Assembly: GCF_004135585.1 (NCBI RefSeq)
Contig: NZ_CP035501.1
Span: 1,103,001 to 1,167,000 of the forward strand
DNA: 64,000 nucleotides
Direction of reading: 5' to 3'
Source: Sphingosinicella sp. BN140058
GTDB lineage: Bacteria; Pseudomonadota; Alphaproteobacteria; Sphingomonadales; Sphingomonadaceae
The notes beneath the pieces are model-generated. The model did no database searches and was not told where the DNA came from. It saw only the letters and a program-made list of their open reading frames with translations. Each line of letters opens with the position of its first letter. Positions within the stretch are counted from its first letter, which is position 1. Of this stretch, positions 26,408 through 34,619 are shown piece after piece. The position numbers were made by a program, and so were the translations under genes.

Positions 26408-27364
26408 TTGGACCAGGGGTGGGACATGGCTGGAAGCGACGGCCTGTTCGGCTCCAGCGCCGAGATCCACGAGCTGCGCCGCTATCTCGGCAAACTGGCA
26501 CGGAGCGATGCGACCGTGCTGGTCACCGGTGAGACCGGTACCGGCAAGGAACGCGTCGCGTCCGCCGTGCACCGGCTTGGCCGTCGCGCCGCAGGCCCCT
26601 TCGTCGCGGTGAATTGCGCGGCCATCCCTGAGACCATGATCGAGTCCGAGCTGTTCGGCCACGAACGGGGTGCGTTCACCGGCGCCCACAGCGCATTCGC
26701 CGGGCGGTTCGCCCAGGCCGACAAAGGGACCCTGTTCCTGGACGAAATCAGCGAGATGACGCTCGCCGGCCAGGCGAAGCTGCTGCGCGTCCTCGAGGAT
26801 CGATGCATCCATCCGATCGGCGGCGTTCGCCCGCGGCCGGTCGACGTTCGCGTGGTCGCCGCAAGCAACGAATGCCTTGAGGAACTCGTCGAGCGGCGGG
26901 CCTTCCGCGCCGACCTCTTCTACCGCCTGAACGTCGCCCGGATCGAGCTTCCGCCCCTGCGCGAGCGGCCCGAGGACATCGCGCCAATCGTCGCCCATTT
27001 CATCGACGATCAGAACCGCCGCCAGGCATTGCGGGTCGGCCGCCCCGATTCCGCTCTGCTCGACTTGATGCGGCGCTACCGCTGGCCGGGCAACGTTCGC
27101 GAGCTCCGCAACATGGTGGAGGCCGTGTTCGTCGATCCTCCCCGCGGCGGCGCCCTGCGCCTCGATGATCTGCCACCGGCCTACCGACGGTTGTTCGCCG
27201 GCAAGAGGATGCCGCAGGAGCCCGAGCGCGAGCGGCTGATCGCGGTACTTCGCGACACCAACTGGAACAAGGTGGAGGCCGCGCGGCAGATGAACTGGTC
27301 GCGGATGACGCTCTACCGTCGTCTCGCCAAATACGATCTGACAGCGCCCGAGCCGGCGGCCTGA
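26408..27364 (+). CDS. Sigma-54-dependent transcriptional activator (AAA+ / Fis)
   Basis: A 318-residue bacterial enhancer-binding protein. The AAA+ domain (about 10-245) has Walker A GETGTGKE (41-48), the sigma-54 contact loop GAFTGA (88-93), Walker [10 protein letters not shown] and the sensor/arginine-finger region ADLFYRLNV. The C-terminus (about 275-315) is a Fis-type helix-turn-helix with [20 protein letters not shown]. There is no N-terminal regulatory domain, as in PspF, so control must come from a partner or from expression. The start is taken as TTG, nine bases after AAGGAGG; an ATG at 26426 is the alternative. It directly precedes an activator-type inverted repeat and a -24/-12 promoter. 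Confidence 0.92.
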   Translation: MDQGWDMAGSDGLFGSSAEIHELRRYLGKLARSDATVLVTGETGTGKERVASAVHRLGRRAAGPFVAVNCAAIPETMIESELFGHERGAFTGAHSAFAGRFAQADKGTLFLDEISEMTLAGQAKLLRVLEDRCIHPIGGVRPRPVDVRVVAASNECLEELVERRAFRADLFYRLNVARIELPPLRERPEDIAPIVAHFIDDQNRRQALRVGRPDSALLDLMRRYRWPGNVRELRNMVEAVFVDPPRGGALRLDDLPPAYRRLFAGKRMPQEPERERLIAVLRDTNWNKVEAARQMNWSRMTLYRRLAKYDLTAPEPAA

Positions 27365-27369
27365 TCGGC

Positions 27370-27405
27370 TGTCACATGGTACGGCCCAACCTGTACCGTG
27401 TGACA
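27370..27405. promoter_or_regulatory. Inverted repeat, likely binding site of the sigma-54 activator
   Basis: TGTCACATGGTAC (27370-27382) and GTACCGTGTGACA (27393-27405) match as inverted arms at 12 of 13 positions with a ten-base spacer. The centre lies about 100 bases before the transcription start predicted from the -24/-12 element, the usual distance for an upstream activator sequence. There is no T-run after it, so it is not read as a terminator. Confidence 0.75.
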
Positions 27406-27460
27406 TTGGCGGAGCCCGTGCGATCCGGCTTTTACCAGACTTTGCAGATACTTGGCAAAT

Positions 27461-27476
27461 TGGCCCGGCTCTTGCT
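27461..27476 (+). promoter_or_regulatory. Sigma-54 (-24/-12) promoter
   Basis: TGGCCCGGCTCTTGCT keeps the GG and GC doublets exactly ten bases apart and matches the consensus TGGCACG-N4-TTGCW at all defined positions except one (C for A). It lies 38 bases before the GTG of the first gene of the eleven-gene locus and downstream of the inverted repeat and the activator gene. Confidence 0.78.
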
Positions 27477-27513
27477 CCGTATTGGCGGCAGCGTCGAGCA
27501 ATGAGGCAGGCAC

Positions 27514-27930
27514 GTGGCGACAGGGCGAAGCGATCCGATCGACATCCCCGATGATGGTGACGGGATCGCGGTGCGTGTCCGGCCGCCGCTCGCCTGCTAC
27601 GCCAATTATTTCGAAGTGGGCCACAATGCGTTCGAGTTTCTGCTCGATGCCGGCCAGGTCACACCGGAAAGCGGCGAATTCCGGCTGATGAGCCGCATCG
27701 CCGTCAGCCCGGTCCATGCCAAGCTGCTTGCCCGCTTGCTCGCCCGCTCCGTCGACCAGTTCGAAGATGCTTTCGAGCCGATCCCGGACCTTGCCGCGGA
27801 CGCGGAAGACGGCGCCGACTTCGAGCTCACCAACCCAAGCGAATTCGAACGCCGTGCGATCGATGCGCGACGCCGCGCCATCGCCGATCCCGCCCGCACC
27901 CCGGGCAAGCCCGATTCAAACGAGAGGTAG
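27514..27930 (+). CDS. DUF3467-like protein, first gene of the sigma-54 locus
   Basis: A 138-residue cytosolic protein. Residues about 28-90 match the DUF3467 pattern: ACYANYFEVGHNAFEFLLDAG, then RIAVSPVHAKLLARLL and a closing helix with DQFEDAFEPIP. The rest is an acidic, disordered C-terminal tail. DUF3467 proteins have no known function. GTG start with GAGG seven bases upstream. It is the first gene after the sigma-54 promoter and is separated from the next gene by only four bases, so it is part of the same transcript. Confidence 0.82.
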   Translation: MATGRSDPIDIPDDGDGIAVRVRPPLACYANYFEVGHNAFEFLLDAGQVTPESGEFRLMSRIAVSPVHAKLLARLLARSVDQFEDAFEPIPDLAADAEDGADFELTNPSEFERRAIDARRRAIADPARTPGKPDSNER

Positions 27931-27934
27931 ACCC

Positions 27935-30900
27935 ATGGTTGCGCAGCTCCGCCCCACCCGCCTGGACGTCACGGACCGCTTTCCCATGTTGGGCTTCACG
28001 ATCCGCACGGACAATCCGCCTCGCGCTGCCGAGGTGGTGCTTGCGACCGATCCGGCCCTGTTCACCAGGCGGGAGGGGCGCAGTCCGTCGACTTTCTACT
28101 CCAGCCGCGAGCATGGCCTGCTGTCGGTGTCGCGCGGCGAGGCCGTCTATGTCGTGCCGCCCGACGTGCTCGCCCGCTTCGTCACCGCCAGCCAGCTCTG
28201 GTTCGGCCTCGCCACCGCGACTCCGCCCGCTGCCAACGATTGGACCGTCGACGTGCTGCCGACGGCGAGCAGCCCCTACGTTTCGCTGAGCGGCCTTACC
28301 GATCGCTCACTGCGCCGGGTGCGGATGTACCCGGCACGCCGCGGCGGCGGTGAGGCTTATGGCGGGTCGAACGCGGTGCTCGAATGGGCCGGCGACCGGG
28401 CGCAACCTGGGATGCGCCCGGTTCAGCAGCCGACGCAGACTGCCCGTCCGACCGCACCGTCCCCGGCCGCGACTGGCCCCGCGCCCGCCGACGTCCCTTA
28501 TGACGACGGCTTCGGACCGCTGCCGCCGCTGTCGAGCAATCCACCCGCGACGGCAGCCCCTTCCCCGCACGTCGAGCCTCCTGCAACGGCAGCCCAAAGC
28601 TATTCCCGTGGCCTCGAGGTCGATCCGGAGTCGATGGGCATCGAGGGGCCGGCCTATAGCGAGGAAGACGTCTCTGTCAGTGCCGCAGCCGGCACGCTCG
28701 CGCTCAACGCCGCCGATTATGCGGGAACGACCCGGATCGCACCGTCGCCGGCGTTCAACCCCGGGCGTAGCGGGCAGGCGATCGACCGGATCGTCATCCA
28801 CATCACCGATGCCAACACCACCGGCAGCACCGTCAGCCACTTCACCCGTCCTGATGCCAACAGCAGCGCTCATTATCTGGTCGCCCAGAATGGCGAGGTC
28901 ATCCAGTTCGTCGCCGAGGCGGATACCGCCTGGCACGCGATGGGCGCCAATCGGCGCAGCATCGGCATCGAACATGTCGCGGTAAAGCAGGGCGGCGCCA
29001 GCTACGGCTCTGTCACCCTGCCCCATCTGCCCCCGAGCGACGCGGAATATCAGGCATCCGCCGCCCTCGTCGCCGATCTGTGCCGGCGTTACGCCCTTGT
29101 TCCGGATCGGCAGACGATCATCGGCCACAACGAGGCGCATCCCGGCACCAGCCACACCGCCTGCCCGAACGGCGCCTGGGATTGGGACCGATACATGCAG
29201 CTGGTCGCGGCCTGCTACGCCGCGTCTCTACCGGCTCCCGCGAGCGGGCAGGGCCTCGGCTACCGCGAGCCGCGCCTGCGCGCCGTGTCGCTCGATGCGG
29301 GGACGATCAGCGTTTCCAGCAACCAGCAGCCGATCACCGCGCCGCCGGTGGACACGGTCTCGCAACTGCGCAGCATCGCCATCCAGGCAATGCTTGCCGC
29401 CAACCCTGCAATGATGCCGTTCGTACTGATGGCACGCGCCGCAGCCGAGGCCGGCGGGCTCGCGATCGGCATCGGGCCGTCGGTCGGCGCCGGACTGCTC
29501 GGCGGTGCTGGGCTCGGCTGCGGCCTGATCTTCGCGCCCGGCAACGTGATGGGCGTCTACGGCCAGTTCGAAGTCACCGCGGGCTGGATCGCCTCGATCG
29601 GGCTCAACCTGCAGGTCACTATCCTCCGGGGCGGCGTCAGTGCCTTTAGCGGCGTCAGCTATACGGCAGGCATTTCGGGTGGCGAGGGCATCACGGGGGG
29701 CGCAGCGGCGCTGTTCGACGGCAATCGTGCCTTCCAGGGCGTCACCCTGCAGGCCGGCGTCGGTGCCGGCCTGTCCCCGGTCGACGTCTTCACCAGCGTG
29801 CAGCACGCCGTCGCAGGCCAGCTCGGCTTCGCCATGGCTGCGCTCGATCCCGCCGCCGCAGCCGCGCTCGATGCAGGCGGAGACACGGTGGAGATCAAGT
29901 ATCGCGCCTTCATCCCCTCGCCGATCATCAAGGGCCCGGCGTCCGATTACGATCCCGGCCGGATCGGCCTGCCGAGCCTGATCGGCGGCGAGGACTTCGG
30001 CGGCGATGGTCGGGGCTTCAGCTACGACCGCGGCAGCAGCCGGGCGGAGATCACCGCCACGCTCACGCTGGACGCAGCCGGGGGCATCTCCAACCTGCGC
30101 ACCGTCAATCGTCATTGGGGGGAATCGACGGCCTACGATTCCAGCTACACCTATCATGTCGAAGGCAAACCGGACTGGTGGCTGGACAAGCAGGCCGGGC
30201 TCACCCCCAGCCGCCGCAGCACGCTTCAGGTCAGCGACGACAATCTGCGCATCTACCAGGGTGCCGGAACGACTCAGCGAAGCATCCTGGCGATGACCAG
30301 CAACAGCGCCGTCGTCACCATTCGCATGGCCGGCGCGCTCCCTCTGGTCTGGCCGTCGCCCGACATCGACGCCGATGTGTCGATCTACCTGAAGCGCGGC
30401 GCCAATGGCGTCGAGGTCATGGTCGTCGGCGATCACGACGGCTTCCCCGCCCACGAACTCTACGTCAACGAACGCCAGATCTACACCTACGATCCGGTGG
30501 CGGCCGGCAACGGGCCGGACAGCCTGGTCGCGCCGACCGATCGTGAGATCAGCACCAGCTGGATCGCGGTTCCGAGCCGTGCCGGCGCCGCCGCCCAGGG
30601 CCTCGCCGCTCCGAGCACGGCACGGCCGGCCGCACGCGGGCTCGATGCCGACGATTGGTCGATCAACTGGGACGAGGTCTATCTGGTCCCGCAGCCCACC
30701 AACATGAGCTGCTGGGCAACCGCCGCCGCGATGATCGACGGCTGGCGGCGGCGCCAATCGGTGTCGATCGACAGCATCGCCCAGTTCGACAATCTCTCGG
30801 TCCAGAACGGCCTTCCGCCGTCGAGCGCGGCGCGCTTCGCGCAGGCGATCGGCTTCACCGTCCACCCGAACGCCTGCTACACACCCGATGGCTTCCGCGC

Positions 30901-32443
30901 CATCATCGAGGCCAACGGCCCGGTGTGGGTCGCCGCCAAGGTGCCCTTCCTCCACGCCATCGTCGTCACCGGAATGTACCGGGAAAACGGGCAACATTAT
31001 GTGCGGATCACCGATCCCTGGGATCGCGTGGTCGATGCCGCCGGCCGCCGCGGGGATGCGCCGCCGACCCACGTCACCGGCAGCCAGTATATCATGCCCT
31101 ACGAGGCGTTCGCGCTCGAGTTCGAAGCGGCAGGCGACACCGAGTTCGCGCAGCTCCTCCACACCGGTGGAACGCACGGCCACACGATCAACCGCGGCAA
31201 TGCCGCCGCCGCAGGCTACGCCCAGGGCCTTTCCGCACGCAGCGACTGGACCCGTGCCGACCGCTATCGTTCGGGCGCCGCCGCGGCCGCGCTCGATGCC
31301 GACGACTGGACGATCAATTGGGACGACGTCCAGCAGATCGCCCAGCCGACCGACATGAGCTGCTGGGCGACCGCGGCCGCGATGGTCGTCGGATGGCGCG
31401 ATCGTCAGTCGGTCGATCCGACGCTGATCGCGCGCTACAATGGGATGGATTCCTCGCTGACAGGCGGGCTCGCGCCGGAGGACAAGCGCCGCTTCGCCGA
31501 TGCCATCGGCCTCGTCGTCCACCCGAACGCCTGCTACACGCCCGAGGGCTTCTGCCAGATCCTGGAGGCGAACGGACCGATCTGGGTGACGGCCAAGGTC
31601 CCCGGCGTGCACGCCATCGTCGTCACCGGAATGTATCGCGAGAACGGGCGCTATTTCGTCCGGATCACCGATCCGTGGGATCGCGTGGTCGGAACACCGG
31701 GCGCGCCGGGCCCGCATGGCGCGGGCCACAGCACCGGCAGCCGCTACATCATGACCTACGACGCGTTCGCCGCCGAGTTCGAGGCGGCCGGCGACATCGA
31801 CAGGATCCAGCTGCTCCACAGCGGCGGCACCTTCGGCAACGTCCCGAACCGCGGCAGCGCCGTCTCGGCAGGCTACGCCCAGGGTCTCGATGCCGGCCGC
31901 AACGGCCATGCCGCCGACGATGACCGTCTCGGCTTCGGCACCTCGCTGACCCGATCCGTCGAGGACAAAGCGGGGGTACGTTACGATCTGCCCGCGCTCG
32001 GCGGCATCGCCCGTCCGGCCAATGCCCTGGCCGGCGGCTCCGGCATCCCGCCGCTGCCTGGCCAGCGGGTCGTCGTCGACGACTGGCCCTATATTGCGGG
32101 GCCGAGCGGCACCACCAAGGCGGGTATCGCGATCGACTGGCAATATGAGGACGGCGGTGTCGGCAACATCACCCTGTCGCCGGTCGAGCCGCAGATGCTG
32201 GACGGCTGGACCGCAACCATCCGCGCCGAGATCGAGCCGGGCAATCCGGATCCGAACCGGACGGAGCTCCTGGTGCGGATCACCACCACCTTCTCCCGGC
32301 CGGGCGACGAGGACCAGGTGGCGGTCAGCATCGTCACGCTCGGCGGGGACGGACGTCACCAGGTGCGGCACGAGGAAACGCCCGCCGCGCCGTCCCGGGG
32401 CGCACCGGCTGCGGCGCAGTCTCGCCGGCCGGCATTCGTCTGA
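27935..32443 (+). CDS. Large N-acetylmuramoyl-L-alanine amidase / tandem papain-like protein
   Basis: A 1502-residue protein with at least five parts. (1) Beta-rich N-domain (about 1-145), then a Pro/Ala linker. (2) Amidase_2/PGRP domain (about 260-430): IDRIVIHITDAN with zinc ligand His289, IGIEHV, IIGHNEAHPGTSH with His398, and TACPN with Cys410. (3) A long Gly/Ala-rich and beta-rich middle (about 470-890). (4) Two tandem papain-like domains related to the AvrRpt2/C70 type: MSCWATAAAM with Cys926 and Cys1143, HAIVVTGMYRENG with His1007 and His1226, and ITDPWDR. (5) A C-terminal beta domain (about 1340-1500). No signal peptide. It may cleave both peptidoglycan and protein, or process itself. 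Confidence 0.82.
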   Translation: MVAQLRPTRLDVTDRFPMLGFTIRTDNPPRAAEVVLATDPALFTRREGRSPSTFYSSREHGLLSVSRGEAVYVVPPDVLARFVTASQLWFGLATATPPAANDWTVDVLPTASSPYVSLSGLTDRSLRRVRMYPARRGGGEAYGGSNAVLEWAGDRAQPGMRPVQQPTQTARPTAPSPAATGPAPADVPYDDGFGPLPPLSSNPPATAAPSPHVEPPATAAQSYSRGLEVDPESMGIEGPAYSEEDVSVSAAAGTLALNAADYAGTTRIAPSPAFNPGRSGQAIDRIVIHITDANTTGSTVSHFTRPDANSSAHYLVAQNGEVIQFVAEADTAWHAMGANRRSIGIEHVAVKQGGASYGSVTLPHLPPSDAEYQASAALVADLCRRYALVPDRQTIIGHNEAHPGTSHTACPNGAWDWDRYMQLVAACYAASLPAPASGQGLGYREPRLRAVSLDAGTISVSSNQQPITAPPVDTVSQLRSIAIQAMLAANPAMMPFVLMARAAAEAGGLAIGIGPSVGAGLLGGAGLGCGLIFAPGNVMGVYGQFEVTAGWIASIGLNLQVTILRGGVSAFSGVSYTAGISGGEGITGGAAALFDGNRAFQGVTLQAGVGAGLSPVDVFTSVQHAVAGQLGFAMAALDPAAAAALDAGGDTVEIKYRAFIPSPIIKGPASDYDPGRIGLPSLIGGEDFGGDGRGFSYDRGSSRAEITATLTLDAAGGISNLRTVNRHWGESTAYDSSYTYHVEGKPDWWLDKQAGLTPSRRSTLQVSDDNLRIYQGAGTTQRSILAMTSNSAVVTIRMAGALPLVWPSPDIDADVSIYLKRGANGVEVMVVGDHDGFPAHELYVNERQIYTYDPVAAGNGPDSLVAPTDREISTSWIAVPSRAGAAAQGLAAPSTARPAARGLDADDWSINWDEVYLVPQPTNMSCWATAAAMIDGWRRRQSVSIDSIAQFDNLSVQNGLPPSSAARFAQAIGFTVHPNACYTPDGFRAIIEANGPVWVAAKVPFLHAIVVTGMYRENGQHYVRITDPWDRVVDAAGRRGDAPPTHVTGSQYIMPYEAFALEFEAAGDTEFAQLLHTGGTHGHTINRGNAAAAGYAQGLSARSDWTRADRYRSGAAAAALDADDWTINWDDVQQIAQPTDMSCWATAAAMVVGWRDRQSVDPTLIARYNGMDSSLTGGLAPEDKRRFADAIGLVVHPNACYTPEGFCQILEANGPIWVTAKVPGVHAIVVTGMYRENGRYFVRITDPWDRVVGTPGAPGPHGAGHSTGSRYIMTYDAFAAEFEAAGDIDRIQLLHSGGTFGNVPNRGSAVSAGYAQGLDAGRNGHAADDDRLGFGTSLTRSVEDKAGVRYDLPALGGIARPANALAGGSGIPPLPGQRVVVDDWPYIAGPSGTTKAGIAIDWQYEDGGVGNITLSPVEPQMLDGWTATIRAEIEPGNPDPNRTELLVRITTTFSRPGDEDQVAVSIVTLGGDGRHQVRHEETPAAPSRGAPAAAQSRRPAFV
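30641..31885 (+). repeat. Tandem duplication of a papain-like domain inside one gene
   Basis: Two in-frame units, 30641-31291 (217 residues) and 31292-31885 (198 residues), each starting LDADDW and ending with AGYAQGL. Catalytic Cys and His and many stretches such as VHPNACYTP and HAIVVTGMYRENG are identical in both. The high identity, including the linker, points to a fairly recent internal duplication. Confidence 0.85.
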
Positions 32444-32464
32444 TCGCCGCGCAGGACCCGGACG

Positions 32465-33547
32465 ATGACCCGCTACATCCCGCCGCCACCGACCGCCAGG
32501 GGCAATGGACACGCCCCGGCGATGGCGCTCGCCCGCGACGCGTTCGGACGCGAGATCGTCGCGCCCGGGCAGCCGCAGGAGCCGTCGCCGTTCGGCGGAG
32601 ATAACGGTCAGCAGTCGACCGCGCCGAAGGAGAAAGCGACCGATGCGCTCGGCCGCCGCGCCGGCGCGCTCTCCGACGAAATCGACTTCCCGGCTTTCGT
32701 CGCCTCGCTCGTCCACGGCACCTTCGACGCGATCGTCGATTCCTCGATCAAGCAGATGGAGGCCTATGCGGATCTGGTCGCCGCGGTGTCGAAGCCGCTC
32801 GACCAGTTCGCGCAGGAGAACGTCACGGCGGGACAGGCGCGGGGCTGGCTGGTCGAGCAATATCCGCGCGACGTCACCCTGGTTGACGATGGCGGCGAGT
32901 TCCGGCTCGCCCCTCTCGTCCAGCCGGGCAGCGACGAGGCGGCGATGCCCGGCTGGCTCTCGGATTTCGGGGAGGATGGCAACGAGCTCACCGCCGACCT
33001 GCTCGAGGACTCGATCCTGCCGCAGGCGCGCGAGCGGTTGGCCCAGCAGCGCCTCTCTACCCTCTCGACCATGGTGCTGATGGGCATGCAGCGAGTCGTC
33101 ATCAAGGACGGCTCGATCGGCGCACGGCTGCGCTTCCGCGCCGCCGCGGCGGATCGCGCTGCGGTCCAATATGCGACCTCCAACGATCCGACCAGCGGCG
33201 GTTCGACCTGGGGTGCCCGCGCCAGCGAAGGCGCGATCACCAAGGTTTCGACGGTCGGCGTCAACGCGCAATCGGACAGTGAACTCAAGGCCGAATTGTT
33301 CGGCGACGTGAAGATCAACTTCGCCTCCGACTTCCTGCCGCTCGACCGCTTCGTCGACGAGGCGCAGCGCAGCCTGCTCGAGCGCCACAGCCGGACTCCC
33401 CGCCGCGCCGCCGCAGCGCCGGCCCCGGTCGCGGCACCGCCCCAGCCCGCGGCCTTGCCGGTTGCGGCACCTGTGCCGGTCGTCGCGGCACCTGTGCCGG
33501 TGGTCGCTGCTCCCGCACCCTTCGTTACCCCAGGATCGACGCCATGA
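32465..33547 (+). CDS. Unrecognised paralogue A of the sigma-54 locus
   Basis: A 360-residue protein, one of four relatives in this locus (also at 39110, 40442 and 42678). Shared core: IDFPAFVASLVHGTFDAIVD followed by SSIKQMEAY (a long helix, about 77-110), a central helix ending STMVLMGMQRVVIKDGSI (about 200-220), then a beta segment closing with INFASDFLPLDRF (about 285-300). The N-terminus is Pro-rich and the C-terminus is an Ala/Pro/Val repeat tail (about 320-360). No signal peptide or enzyme motif. It starts 21 bases after the amidase gene and overlaps the next gene by four bases (ATGA). A structural or scaffold role is an inference. Confidence 0.78.
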   Translation: MTRYIPPPPTARGNGHAPAMALARDAFGREIVAPGQPQEPSPFGGDNGQQSTAPKEKATDALGRRAGALSDEIDFPAFVASLVHGTFDAIVDSSIKQMEAYADLVAAVSKPLDQFAQENVTAGQARGWLVEQYPRDVTLVDDGGEFRLAPLVQPGSDEAAMPGWLSDFGEDGNELTADLLEDSILPQARERLAQQRLSTLSTMVLMGMQRVVIKDGSIGARLRFRAAAADRAAVQYATSNDPTSGGSTWGARASEGAITKVSTVGVNAQSDSELKAELFGDVKINFASDFLPLDRFVDEAQRSLLERHSRTPRRAAAAPAPVAAPPQPAALPVAAPVPVVAAPVPVVAAPAPFVTPGSTP

Positions 33548-33798
33548 ACGGACGCCGCGCTCTTGGCGAACTGCTCGGCGATCTTGCCGCAGGCGTGACG
33601 GATTTCGTCGACAGCCCCTTCGTGCGGGCCAGATCGCTCTCGATCGACCTGCCGATCGATCTTCGCCTCGTCCTCTCCGCCGAAGGCCCGATCGTGATCG
33701 GCGACGTTCCGCTGTTCCGAACCCGCACCGATTTCGATCCCGATCCGGCGCGGCTGCAGATCGAGTGGCACGCGGTGCCGGCGGAGGCGACGCCATGA
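33544..33798 (+). CDS. Small protein of the sigma-54 locus, function unknown
   Basis: An 84-residue protein overlapping both neighbours by four bases (ATGA), so it is translated in a coupled chain. It starts with a helix (about 1-22) and then has a beta-rich part with SLSIDLPIDLRLVL, IVIGDVPLFRTRTDFD and ARLQIEWHAV. No known family is recognised. Length and tight packing suggest a subunit or partner of the proteins on either side. Confidence 0.72.
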   Translation: MNGRRALGELLGDLAAGVTDFVDSPFVRARSLSIDLPIDLRLVLSAEGPIVIGDVPLFRTRTDFDPDPARLQIEWHAVPAEATP

Positions 33799-34619
33799 CC
33801 CGCGACGTCACCCTGCGGCTCGAAGATTTCATTCAGGCGGTGCAGAGCCAGCTCGACAACGCCCAGGCGGCGATGGCGATCAAGGCGCGCAACCTCAACC
33901 TGCCCCTGACCTTCGCGATCAAGGACATCAATCTCGATCTGCGCGCCCATGTCGAGTTTGCCGACAGCGAGATCCGGATCCGCCCGGCCGGCGCCGGCGA
34001 GAAGGAGGCCAGCGTCTTTCACCTGGTCTTCACCGCAATTACCCGTCCAGCGATCGAGGAGAATGCCATCGCGCTGGCGGAGGGTCCGGACGAGGACAGT
34101 CTCGACGAGCTTGCCGACGAACTCACGCCCGACGAGCGCAAGCGGCTCGAATGGGCCGGCGTTCGCACCGTGCGCCAATTTCAGGAGGCCGAGGAGAAAG
34201 GCACCGTCCGCAGCATCGGCCGGGTCACCAACCTTCCGGTCGAGCGACTGCGCAAGGCGCTCGAGCGCGCATCGGCACCGTTGGTGCAGCGGGTCGAGCC
34301 GGTGCGCACGGCACCGGGGGATGGCGACACGCCGCCGCTGATCCGCGTCACCGGGCGCAATCTGATCCGGCGCGGGGCGCCGCCCCAGGTTCGGATCGGC
34401 GACCGGCCGGTGTCGATCCTGTCTTCGGCCCCGGGCGAGCTGCTGCTGGCACCCGGCGAGGGTCAATGGGCCGGCGAATTGTCGGTCGAACCGTCCCCCA
34501 CGCTCGCGAGCGCGATGAGTTTCGACCTAACCGCCTTTGCGCCGCCGCCATCAGTGACGGTGGCGGCGGTGACGGACCGGATCGCTCCACCCACTTCGCG
34601 GCAGGAGACGTGGCAATGA
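33795..34619 (+). CDS. Trypco2-like / HhH-like / IPT-like domain protein
   Basis: A 274-residue protein with three parts. Residues 1-90 resemble the trypco2 (trypsin-co-occurring) module: a helix VTLRLEDFIQAVQSQLDNAQ, then beta strands LTFAIKDINLDLRAHVEF and VFHLVFTAITRP. Residues about 105-165 look like a helix-hairpin-helix pair (LTPDERKRLEWAGVRTVRQF, then VTNLPVERLRKAL). Residues about 182-255 look like an IPT/TIG-type beta domain (IRVTGRNLIRRGAPPQVRIG). It overlaps the previous and the next gene by four bases each; the next gene encodes a subtilisin-like peptidase, which fits a protease-associated module. The assignment is by pattern only. Confidence 0.68.
   Translation: MTRDVTLRLEDFIQAVQSQLDNAQAAMAIKARNLNLPLTFAIKDINLDLRAHVEFADSEIRIRPAGAGEKEASVFHLVFTAITRPAIEENAIALAEGPDEDSLDELADELTPDERKRLEWAGVRTVRQFQEAEEKGTVRSIGRVTNLPVERLRKALERASAPLVQRVEPVRTAPGDGDTPPLIRVTGRNLIRRGAPPQVRIGDRPVSILSSAPGELLLAPGEGQWAGELSVEPSPTLASAMSFDLTAFAPPPSVTVAAVTDRIAPPTSRQETWQ

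Noticed and set aside
27370..27405. Reading the inverted repeat as a terminator of the activator gene
   Set aside because: The stem has a ten-base loop, one mismatch and no T-run, and its distance to the -24/-12 promoter fits an activator site better.
29228..33832. A 1534-codon open frame on the minus strand
   Set aside because: It is the antisense of the amidase/papain gene and its neighbour in high-GC DNA. Its composition is Arg/Gly/Asp-rich with no family motif, while the plus strand has clear catalytic domains.
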